Part shown: positions 16,514 to 25,162 of the stretch, in pieces | Position numbering within the stretch: the first letter of the stretch is position 1 | How the letters are laid out: every line of letters starts with the position of its first letter | Source of the DNA: Joostella atrarenae | GTDB lineage: Bacteria; Bacteroidota; Bacteroidia; Flavobacteriales; Flavobacteriaceae | Assembly: GCF_021764745.1 (NCBI RefSeq) | Contig: NZ_JAETXX010000002.1 | Span: 186,001 to 250,000 of the forward strand | DNA: 64,000 nucleotides | Reading direction: 5' to 3' | Translations under genes and position numbers: made by a program | The notes under the pieces: generated by a model | Seen by the model: the letters and a program-made list of their open reading frames with translations, nothing else | What the model was told of the DNA's origin: nothing | The model's database searches: none

Positions 16514-18340
16514 ATGAAAGATACTAAGGAAAGGTGGTTGAGAGATTTTCGGAGATTTCTTCCTTTAAAAAGTCAGTTTGTCCTCTCTGGAAACACAAAG
16601 GATCTACAACTAACTTCAAATGATTCTAAAGGTTTTGGGTGGCATAAACTTGAAAATGTGATTGATGTAGAATTAAAGAATTACGGATATAGTCAGGTAG
16701 TTTATTACAATCCACTACAAGGATTTGAGATTCCTTTTTTCGAAGGAGAAGTTAAAGAAAAAGAAGCAATGTTCAAAGAGTTGCAGATTCCTTTGAAGAG
16801 AGATGATGGAGTATATAGCAATTTGACAACTTTTGATACTGTTTTACGAAACATTGTCGATTATGGTAAGAAGCCGATTGCACTTATTATTGATTTTGCC
16901 TCTCAGTTTTTAATAAATCCTGAAAATTTGCTCAAGGCAGAACATGATACTTTTACTCAAGCACACGTTTTATCCCAGAAGGCAGAAACGAGACCGTTTG
17001 GATCACCAACAAAACCTTTCTATAGCAGCATAATTTGGGTAGTAGACAAGGAAGGTGATTTGCCAGATTGGATGATCATCAATAACCCCAAGATCCGTCA
17101 TATCCCCATTGGTAAACCTGATCATATTGCACGTAGACGATTGTTAACTCCGTTGGTACAAGGGTTTTTCTATCCCCACCCAGAAAAAGCTGAAAAAGTC
17201 ATCGATGATTTTGTGGAAGAAACTGAAGGATTGTTATTACTCGATTTGGTAGCGATTTTGGAATTGGCTAGATCTGAGGGAATTTCCATTAATCACATTG
17301 CGGATGCAGTGAGACGTTACAAGTTGGGAGTAACAGAAGATCCTTGGATGAAAGTTGACAGAAAGAAAATTGAAGAAGGTGAAGCCTACATCCGAACTCG
17401 TGTAAAAGGTCAGGATCATTCCGTACAGCATTTGATGGACATTGTAAAACGTGCTATCACAGGAGTTGGTTCTTCCAAAAGAAACAATCGTCCTAGAGGT
17501 GTAGTTTTCTTGGCAGGACCAACTGGAGTTGGAAAAACGGAGTTAGCAAAAGCCATGACTAGTTTGCTCTTTGGAGATGAAAGTTCTTATATTAGATTTG
17601 ACATGTCTGAGTTTAGTGCCGAACATGCTTCACAACGATTGATTGGAGCACCTCCTGGTTACGTAGGATATGATGTGGGAGGGGAGTTGACTAACGCTGT
17701 TAGAGAGAAGCCATTTAGTGTAGTCTTATTTGATGAAATTGAAAAAGCACATCCGCGAATCTTAGATAAATTTTTGCAAATTTTAGATGATGGAGTTCTC
17801 ACAAGCGGACGTGGAGATAAAGTCTATTTTTCAGAAACTTTAATCGTGTTCACATCTAACTTAGGAATATATAAACAGTCAGTAACAGGGGAACGCGTTC
17901 CAAATGTTCGCTACGAAAACCCTTACGAAGTAGTTGAAGAAAAGGTGAAGGAAGAAATCGATCGCTATTTCAAATTTGACTTGAATCGCCCCGAGTTATT
18001 AAATAGAATTGGAGAAAACATTATCGTATTTGACTATATACGAAAAGACGTTGGTGAACTCATTTTCGATATGATGATCGACAATCATATTAACGACATT
18101 CAAGAACAATTGGAGATCACTATAAAGTTAGATTTCAATGTAAGAAATCAATTAAAACAATTATCCATTTCCGATTTAACCAATGGAGGACGTGGTGTTC
18201 GTAATATGATCGAATATCATTTTATTACACCCATTTCAAGGGCTTTGTTTTCATTGAACCCATCCAAAGGAGATGTAGTGGAAGCAATTGAAATTTTCAA
18301 CGAAAATCGATCCACTCATATTAAACTCCAATGTACTTAA
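16514..18340 (+). CDS. ClpB/Clp-like AAA+ ATPase with degenerate first AAA domain (candidate defence operon gene A)
   Basis: The 608-residue protein is cytoplasmic. Residues 300-608 form a Clp second-domain AAA+ module: Walker A GPTGVGKT (335-342), pore loop GYVGY (382-386), Walker B VVLFDE (403-408), sensor 1 TSN (447-449), RPELLNRIG (492-500) and a GGRGV sensor-2 region. Residues 1-280 resemble an AAA module without a Walker A (IALIIDF and SSIIWVVD blocks, then a helical lid). There is no Clp N-domain or ClpB coiled-coil middle domain. It is the first gene of a tight operon: the next gene starts five bases after its stop. Arginine codons CGA/CGT are frequent compared with AGA in the flanks, suggesting transfer. 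Confidence 0.9.
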   Translation: MKDTKERWLRDFRRFLPLKSQFVLSGNTKDLQLTSNDSKGFGWHKLENVIDVELKNYGYSQVVYYNPLQGFEIPFFEGEVKEKEAMFKELQIPLKRDDGVYSNLTTFDTVLRNIVDYGKKPIALIIDFASQFLINPENLLKAEHDTFTQAHVLSQKAETRPFGSPTKPFYSSIIWVVDKEGDLPDWMIINNPKIRHIPIGKPDHIARRRLLTPLVQGFFYPHPEKAEKVIDDFVEETEGLLLLDLVAILELARSEGISINHIADAVRRYKLGVTEDPWMKVDRKKIEEGEAYIRTRVKGQDHSVQHLMDIVKRAITGVGSSKRNNRPRGVVFLAGPTGVGKTELAKAMTSLLFGDESSYIRFDMSEFSAEHASQRLIGAPPGYVGYDVGGELTNAVREKPFSVVLFDEIEKAHPRILDKFLQILDDGVLTSGRGDKVYFSETLIVFTSNLGIYKQSVTGERVPNVRYENPYEVVEEKVKEEIDRYFKFDLNRPELLNRIGENIIVFDYIRKDVGELIFDMMIDNHINDIQEQLEITIKLDFNVRNQLKQLSISDLTNGGRGVRNMIEYHFITPISRALFSLNPSKGDVVEAIEIFNENRSTHIKLQCT

Positions 18341-18344
18341 CTCC

Positions 18345-18980
18345 ATGAAAATAGGAATTTCTAGATTGCATTTTCCAGTTACAACTCTTGGTCCTGGAAA
18401 ACGAATTGGAATTTGGCTCCAAGGATGTTCCATTCATTGTGAAGGTTGCATTTCTGTGGATACGTGGCAATTTGGAATAAATTCTGTTTCCTTAGATGAG
18501 GTGAAAGTATTGTTGAGGCGATGGTTGCCTGAGAGCGATGGAATCACTATTTCAGGAGGAGAACCTTTCGATCAAGAAGAAGCATTGTTTGAATTGTTAA
18601 AATTTTTAAGAACATATCAAAAATCGATTTTGATGTACAGTGGATATTCTTTTACAAAGTTGAAAGCGAAAAAAGAAATTAGAGATGGTTGGATTGATGT
18701 ATTAATTTCAGAACCTTATGATTATCAGCAGTCACAAACCAAAATTTTGATGGGAAGCGATAATCAACAAATTCATTTACTTACTAAATTGGGAAAATGT
18801 GATTTTGAAAGCTACTTAGAAAAATCACCTGAGAAAAAATTAGATGTACAGTTTGAAAGTGATTCAGTTTGGATGGCGGGAATTCCTAGAAATGGAATGT
18901 TTGAAATTGCGGAAACTGCCAAAAATAATAATGTTCATCTACAACACACACAAGGAGTCATAAAGCGTAAAAAGTCATGA
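18345..18980 (+). CDS. NrdG-like radical SAM activating enzyme (operon gene B)
   Basis: A 211-residue single-domain radical SAM protein. C28-x3-C32-x2-C35 (GCSIHCEGC) binds the 4Fe-4S cluster, and ISGGEPF (69-75) is the SAM-binding GGE block. Size and layout match activases such as NrdG or PflA, which make a glycyl radical on a partner. No NrdD/PFL-type partner lies near. The open frame extends back to 18288, but that overlaps gene A; the ATG at 18345 gives the normal family start (MKIGISRLHFPVTTLGPGKR). The stop overlaps the next start as ATGA, implying translational coupling. Confidence 0.9.
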   Translation: MKIGISRLHFPVTTLGPGKRIGIWLQGCSIHCEGCISVDTWQFGINSVSLDEVKVLLRRWLPESDGITISGGEPFDQEEALFELLKFLRTYQKSILMYSGYSFTKLKAKKEIRDGWIDVLISEPYDYQQSQTKILMGSDNQQIHLLTKLGKCDFESYLEKSPEKKLDVQFESDSVWMAGIPRNGMFEIAETAKNNNVHLQHTQGVIKRKKS

Positions 18981-21900
18981 AGTATATAAGAGTTTGTCCA
19001 TCCTGTGGGAGTCAACGACCCGTCCGCGAAATGTATTGTAAGAACACAGTAAAGGAGAGTTCTTGTGATTGGTTGTTGATGAATGTCAAGCAAACTCCCA
19101 TTGGTGGTACTATTGAAATTAAAGTAGAAGATGAATCAGTTCAACAGTACTGTGAAAATGGTCATGAAATTGGTTCAGGTGATTTTATGTGCATGGAATG
19201 TGGAGCCGATATTGAGGATACGCCTAATGCAGTTGAGAAAGATATAATTCGGAAAATTGAGGCTTACACGTTGGTGGAAAACATTCAAAATTCCAGCGCT
19301 ATCAAAGAGTGTTTTTTAGTCAAAAACAATCAAGGAAAAATTTACTTCATGACACTCTACCATAAAGATTGTGAACCTGACAAAGCCATATACAGTGTGT
19401 TGCAAAAATCAGATACAGATCATGTAGCGGAGTTGATTCAAATAGGTATTTGGGAAGATCGTTTTTTCGAAGTTACGGAACTAATCACAGGAAGTTCTAT
19501 CGAAAAAACAGCCTATTTAGAAGAAGCGAGGATTGAAAAATTAGTCGATGAGATTGGACGAGCTTTACGAGATTTTTCTGACTCAGGAATCCGCCATCGA
19601 GATTTAAGTCCAAATAATATTTTGATTCGCGACAAAGACAGTTTTGATCTCGTGATCATAGATTTTAGCTCTGCACGTTTGTCCGACTATGACTTAGATA
19701 CAGATACACCGTTAGAACTCACACGATACACAGCTCCCGAAGCTATCATAGGAGGCATAAGCCCTGCTTCAGATTGGTGGAGTTTGGGAATGGTAGTTTT
19801 AGAGCAAGTTACCAAAGGAAGCTTTTTTCAAAACATTAACGACAAAGCCTTTTTGATTCATTTGGTAACTCGAGGTGTACAATTACCAACAGATATCAAC
19901 GAGCGATTTTTATTATTATTAAAAGGGTTGTTGTGCAGAGATCCACTTAAACGATGGAATTGGCAACAAGTCGAAAAATGGCTGAACAGAGAATATGTCG
20001 CTCCACCTGAAGAATTCGAAAGGCCAGTTACTCAGAAAACTGAAAAAAGTATCAAACTTGGCAAGGAGATTCATGTCAATCCAAGTTATTTTGCTTTATC
20101 CGCTGCTGAAGAATCCAATTGGGAGAACGGATTGTCAGTATTCACTTCTGGTGAGTTGTCTAGTTGGATTGATGAAACAATACAAGATAAAAAATTAACT
20201 TCTACTATCAGAAATCTTCGAACTATGGAAGGTATCGATTTGGAGTGGCGATTTTCATTAACCCTGATGCATTTGAACAAATCCTTACCACTTACTTGGC
20301 GAGGTCAAATTATCATTCCCGCTTGGTTGTTAAGCAATCCAGAAATGGCAACACAATTGATTGAAGGAAAGATTCCATCATATTTAGAAGACATAGATCG
20401 TGAAAAATGGCTGGTGAGTCTAAAATCCAGAAAACTAAATATCGCCAGAAAAGCAAAGAATCTAGAAATAAATTTGAATCAAGATCGATTTACACTTAAT
20501 GCCTTGAGTACTTCACGAGTGAGATTGAAATCTGAAATGGATTTATTGCGTCAACTTTATCCTGATGCAAACAATATGAGTTTGTCCAATCTAATGGGCG
20601 ACCTCAGGCTTAGTGAAGAAGACTTAATTCTTATTATTAGTGCCGAACGGAATCAATTTGACGCATTAGAACAATTGGTGAAAGATACACTAGAACTTGC
20701 GAAAAGGAACCAAGTCGAAGTAAGCAATGATTTTTGCAGAGAATTTTTAGTCAAGTCGAGAGTGGAAATTTATGAGTTACTCATCCAACATTTGGAAGGA
20801 TTTTCTAGAAGTAAGAACGAAGCATTGAATCGCTGGGCAGAACAATTTCGAATCGAAAAACGATTACCACTCATCCAATCTATTTTATGTTTGTCGTTGC
20901 CCAAAGAAAAATGGATTACACCACCGAAGCATGAATATGCATCAAGTTTGTTACAGTTTTATGAGAAGAAAATCATCCATGCTTCTTCCCGTGGACCTTT
21001 AGTAAGACTGACCATTTCTACACATTCTGCACGAATTGATATAGCTGAATTTGGAACATCATTCAAGCCGTCAGAAAAGATTTTACTGCGAATTATCAAT
21101 CGTTCATCTAGCACCGAAACGGTAGATCCAATTGCCTTTAGTGAGAATAACTTGTTAGAACGACGTACCCGAAGAATGCTTTTGAAAGCTGACAATTTCA
21201 AACGCGATACTGGGTTGGATTCCTTGTACATGGGCTTCCCGTTCTTAGTTAGTCAAGGAAGATTAAAACATCGACCGCGAATCTTACCGATTTTATTGTG
21301 GCCTGTAAACCTTGTTTTGAATAATCGTGGTGCACCACGATTGAATATTGCATTTGACAAACACAATGGTGAAGTAAGAATTAATCCAGCATTGTCTAGT
21401 GTTTTAGATAGCGATGGTTTCGAAAGAATCAAGAAACTTTGCATTGAAATTCTAGCTAGACAAAGTTTGACTATTCAAGAAGTAATTGATGTATTGGGAT
21501 CATTTATCACACCTAAAAGCATCGAATTGACAACTCATCCTTCGGTTTCCTACATGCGAAAAGAGTCTGGGCAAGAGCTCTATTGCTCCGCAGTCTTTTT
21601 CAATGCCAACTTCACAGGACAAGCCATTAGTGAGAACATGCGAATGTTGCAAAAATTACCGCATTCCAATACCGCAATGGAATCTATGTTAAAGATTAAC
21701 GAGCCTGAAACTATCAAGTTTGAAGAGAAGGTTAAGGAAAGCAATCGATATACAGTCGTTGCGGTCGATCCATCTCAAGAAAAAGCAGTATTACAAAGTC
21801 GATTAAATCCTGGAATCGTCATTGAAGGTCCACCAGGAACAGGTAAAAGTCAGACAATTGTTAACATCATAGCTGATAGTATCGGGCGGCAAGAAAAGGT

Positions 21901-24900
21901 CTTGGTAGTGTCACAAAAACGAGCTGCCATTCAGGTAATTCTAAAGAGGTTGGAAGCTATCGGGTTGGAACAACGGGTAATCACGATTACAGATATTAGT
22001 CGAGACCGACAAGCTACGATTCAGAGTGTGAGAGAGCAGATTCCGAATTTCTTGGAGAAATTACAACACAATAGTTTACTTACAGAAATTGAGATTCAAC
22101 GTAACAGTGTTGCTAAGCAAATCGATCGAATTGAATCGGAATTGAATGTTTTACCTGAAGAGATTCATAGTATGGACGACGTATCTGGGACAACCTATAG
22201 AAACATTCTTTCTGAGTTGATTGAATTGCAATCCAAAGTTTACATCGATGTTCCAGAAGCTCGCGGATTCCTAGAATTCAAAACTGCCGATGATCTCAAT
22301 CGACTTGAAGAACAAATCAAAGGCTTGATCCATTATTGGATGCCTTCAGCGTATGAAAGGAGCTCTTTGGTTAATTTCAAACTTACTCAATTTGACGAAT
22401 CCACGAGAAATGCTGTTCAGGCAGATTTGGAAAAGTTTCATCAAGTAGAAGAAAAACGAGTCGCTTGTTTGGAACAAACTTCCAATATATTTGATGGACT
22501 AGAAGCTCAATATTATGGGGATTGGCTAGATCAACATGGACAAAAAATAGAATGCATTTCGGAAAGTGATGTGTTCAATATTCAGCAATGGTTTGACTTG
22601 TTATACGATGAATACAATAATACTTCCATCGCTCAAGATATTTCTAAAGAACTCGATAAAATCTCTAGACAAGTAGAAGAGTTGATAGCGAGTTCACAAT
22701 ACGAACATTTTTCAGAAAGCTTACAAAAGTTAAGTGATAAAGAGTTAGAGAAACTCAAAAGCAGCTGTGATTATTTCTTGAGCAAGTCCTTTTTTAAATT
22801 TTTGAATCCTTTTGGTTTCGTTTACAAAGATCGACTTAAGAAAATACTGAAACCACAACATTTAAAACCCAACTCAACATCGGTTCATGAGTTAACTGTA
22901 GTTATAGGACAAGAGCAGTCATTTCGCAGTTATCGAAGTCAATTTTTTAGACGATTAGACAAGCTCAAAGTTGTTAAAGAGAAAATTGCTGGAGTCAAAT
23001 TTTTGCGAGTGAAAATTGGAAGCAAAAACAATGAATTACAAGAAGCTATTCAATGGGTAGATCGCATTAAGAGTTGTCCATTAAAAAATGAAGCGAGAAA
23101 GGTATTGAAAACAGGCATCGTTTCAGAATATCAAGAATTTGTGACCAACCTAAAAGATGCCCACGAACGTTATAAATCCAAACAATCATCCCAAGAAAAA
23201 TTAACTTCTTTAAGTGAATGGTTAGAGCCTAAAATTACTGAAGAGTTTGCAGCTGAAATTAGAAAGAATGGCACCAATATTTCCATGTTGCAACAAATGC
23301 TATTGGATATGGAACACTACATTCCTTATCAAAAATTCAGAATGCGTTTGGGTACTGGAAATGATCATAGTAGCTTACTGAGATTGTTCAGTTTGCTTAG
23401 AGAGTATGAAGATAAAATTGCTAACTTTCCCTCTGATGAATGGAGTAGTGTGATTCAAACAACAATCCGAAGAGAGGGATTGTTCGGATGGAAACAACGA
23501 ATCGAAAAAGAATCACCATCCTTGTTGATGAGTGAACGCGAAATTCAACTCAATATTGAATCTTTGGAAAATTTACTCGTAAGAATACGTGATCTCAACC
23601 GACAATTACTCAATTTGAGTATTGACGTGAACAAGTTAGGATCGAAATCCGAATGGAATAATATCACGCGATTACGAGGAAAGAACTACAAAAAATTACG
23701 AGAATTCATCAGATTAGGAACTGATATAGGGTTAATGGATTTACGCCCTGTTTGGTTGATGAGCCCAGAAGTTGTCTCCCAAGCTATTCCATTACAATCA
23801 GGATTATTTGATGTGGTAATTTTTGATGAAGCTTCGCAAATGCTTATCGATCACTCAATTCCTGCACTCTATCGAGCCAAAAGAGTGATTATAAGCGGAG
23901 ACGAAAAGCAAATGCCACCGACTGGATTTTTTGCACAAAAATTGGACGATGATGAAGATGAGCAAGAATTGAGTTTGAGTGAAGATCATTCCGAAGCAGA
24001 ACTGGCACGTTATCAAGACGCTTGGAATCGCAAAGAAGTCAAAGACTGTCCTGATTTACTAACCTTGGCAAAATCAGTATTGCCAGTAACGACCTTAGAG
24101 ATTCACTATCGATCTCAATTCCAATCTTTGATTAAGTTCTCTAACCATGCTTTTTATGGAGGGCAATTACATGTTCCTGCTTTTCATCCGAAGAATGTAA
24201 TTATCAGCAAAAAACCACTGGAAGTTTTGCGTATTAATGGAGTTTACGATGAGCAAACCAACGATGCAGAGGCAGATGCTTTGATAGATTATATTTCAGA
24301 GCACTGGCAGCTTCCTGAATCAGAGCGATTTAGTGCGGGAATTGTGACTTTCAATAAGAAGCAGGCAGAACTCATTGAAGACAAAATTCAAGAACGTGAA
24401 CTGAATGATGAAGTTTTTCGAAAAGTGTTGAATAAAGAACGAAACAAGCAACAAGAAGGAGAAGATATGGGATTCTTTGTGAAAAATGTAGAGAATGTAC
24501 AAGGAGACGAACGTGATATGATTTTGTTTAGCACTACTTTCGGGTTAAATCCGCATGGGGTATTTCGTAGAAATTTTGGAGCCTTAGGTCATCGAGGTGG
24601 AGAACGACGTTTGAATGTTGCTATCACACGTGCGCGCTACAAAGTAGTTATTGCTACCTCGATGCCTATTAAAGATATTTCTGATGTTTTATCCACAGGT
24701 CGACCGCCTTCTAAACCTAGAGATTTCATTCAGTCATATCTGAACTTTTCGGAGATTCATTCCAACGGTCAGATTGACATCGCCACAAACAAAGTGAAAA
24801 GGTTCTCAGCAAATAATTCAATAGAAGACATTCAATTAAAAAACGATGGATTCAAGAATACTGTGAAATCCTATATTGAAAGTTTAGGATACGAGGTCGT

Positions 24901-25162
24901 GGAAAACAACGATTATAATGTGTTTTATTTGGATTTAGCCATCGAAAACAACGGTCGATTTGTTTTGGGAATTGAATGCGATTCACCGAAGAATGTCTTG
25001 TTAAAAAAAGCACGATATCGCGAATTGTGGCGATTACAAGTTTTAAAGAAAACTATCCCAACAATTTATAGAACCACGTCCTATCGATGGTTGAAAGATA
25101 GCAAAACAGAACAAGATCGATTGAAAAAAGCAATAGAACATGCCATAAATACCAACATATGA
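18977..25162 (+). CDS. Zinc ribbon - protein kinase - SF1 helicase - PD-(D/E)XK nuclease fusion (operon gene C)
   Basis: A 2061-residue multidomain protein. Residues 7-80 hold two Cys pairs/ribbons (CPSCG, CMECG). A Ser/Thr-kinase-like domain spans about 90-340: HRDLSPNN (207-214), IDFSSA in place of DFG, TAPE, SDWWSLG; a beta-3 lysine is not obvious. A long middle region includes helices and coiled coil. The UPF1/COG1112-like SF1 helicase has Walker A GPPGTGKS (951-958), DEAS (1617-1620), SGDEKQMPP, HYRSQF, VQGDERD and NVAITRAR. The C-terminus resembles the nuclease domain of MTES_1575 helicases (LDLAI..., D1986; GIECD, E2000). It overlaps genes B and D by four bases each. A kinase-helicase of this sort is known from Mokosh type I; the PLD partner is absent here. 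Confidence 0.9.
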   Translation: MKYIRVCPSCGSQRPVREMYCKNTVKESSCDWLLMNVKQTPIGGTIEIKVEDESVQQYCENGHEIGSGDFMCMECGADIEDTPNAVEKDIIRKIEAYTLVENIQNSSAIKECFLVKNNQGKIYFMTLYHKDCEPDKAIYSVLQKSDTDHVAELIQIGIWEDRFFEVTELITGSSIEKTAYLEEARIEKLVDEIGRALRDFSDSGIRHRDLSPNNILIRDKDSFDLVIIDFSSARLSDYDLDTDTPLELTRYTAPEAIIGGISPASDWWSLGMVVLEQVTKGSFFQNINDKAFLIHLVTRGVQLPTDINERFLLLLKGLLCRDPLKRWNWQQVEKWLNREYVAPPEEFERPVTQKTEKSIKLGKEIHVNPSYFALSAAEESNWENGLSVFTSGELSSWIDETIQDKKLTSTIRNLRTMEGIDLEWRFSLTLMHLNKSLPLTWRGQIIIPAWLLSNPEMATQLIEGKIPSYLEDIDREKWLVSLKSRKLNIARKAKNLEINLNQDRFTLNALSTSRVRLKSEMDLLRQLYPDANNMSLSNLMGDLRLSEEDLILIISAERNQFDALEQLVKDTLELAKRNQVEVSNDFCREFLVKSRVEIYELLIQHLEGFSRSKNEALNRWAEQFRIEKRLPLIQSILCLSLPKEKWITPPKHEYASSLLQFYEKKIIHASSRGPLVRLTISTHSARIDIAEFGTSFKPSEKILLRIINRSSSTETVDPIAFSENNLLERRTRRMLLKADNFKRDTGLDSLYMGFPFLVSQGRLKHRPRILPILLWPVNLVLNNRGAPRLNIAFDKHNGEVRINPALSSVLDSDGFERIKKLCIEILARQSLTIQEVIDVLGSFITPKSIELTTHPSVSYMRKESGQELYCSAVFFNANFTGQAISENMRMLQKLPHSNTAMESMLKINEPETIKFEEKVKESNRYTVVAVDPSQEKAVLQSRLNPGIVIEGPPGTGKSQTIVNIIADSIGRQEKVLVVSQKRAAIQVILKRLEAIGLEQRVITITDISRDRQATIQSVREQIPNFLEKLQHNSLLTEIEIQRNSVAKQIDRIESELNVLPEEIHSMDDVSGTTYRNILSELIELQSKVYIDVPEARGFLEFKTADDLNRLEEQIKGLIHYWMPSAYERSSLVNFKLTQFDESTRNAVQADLEKFHQVEEKRVACLEQTSNIFDGLEAQYYGDWLDQHGQKIECISESDVFNIQQWFDLLYDEYNNTSIAQDISKELDKISRQVEELIASSQYEHFSESLQKLSDKELEKLKSSCDYFLSKSFFKFLNPFGFVYKDRLKKILKPQHLKPNSTSVHELTVVIGQEQSFRSYRSQFFRRLDKLKVVKEKIAGVKFLRVKIGSKNNELQEAIQWVDRIKSCPLKNEARKVLKTGIVSEYQEFVTNLKDAHERYKSKQSSQEKLTSLSEWLEPKITEEFAAEIRKNGTNISMLQQMLLDMEHYIPYQKFRMRLGTGNDHSSLLRLFSLLREYEDKIANFPSDEWSSVIQTTIRREGLFGWKQRIEKESPSLLMSEREIQLNIESLENLLVRIRDLNRQLLNLSIDVNKLGSKSEWNNITRLRGKNYKKLREFIRLGTDIGLMDLRPVWLMSPEVVSQAIPLQSGLFDVVIFDEASQMLIDHSIPALYRAKRVIISGDEKQMPPTGFFAQKLDDDEDEQELSLSEDHSEAELARYQDAWNRKEVKDCPDLLTLAKSVLPVTTLEIHYRSQFQSLIKFSNHAFYGGQLHVPAFHPKNVIISKKPLEVLRINGVYDEQTNDAEADALIDYISEHWQLPESERFSAGIVTFNKKQAELIEDKIQERELNDEVFRKVLNKERNKQQEGEDMGFFVKNVENVQGDERDMILFSTTFGLNPHGVFRRNFGALGHRGGERRLNVAITRARYKVVIATSMPIKDISDVLSTGRPPSKPRDFIQSYLNFSEIHSNGQIDIATNKVKRFSANNSIEDIQLKNDGFKNTVKSYIESLGYEVVENNDYNVFYLDLAIENNGRFVLGIECDSPKNVLLKKARYRELWRLQVLKKTIPTIYRTTSYRWLKDSKTEQDRLKKAIEHAINTNI

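Noticed and set aside
16514-18340. Housekeeping ClpB or ClpA
   Set aside because: 608 residues with no Clp N-domain, no middle domain and no P-loop in the first half; context is an accessory operon.
18977-25162. Complete Mokosh type I system
   Set aside because: The kinase-helicase architecture is similar, but no PLD-type nuclease (HxKx4D) gene is present and three other genes are coupled instead.
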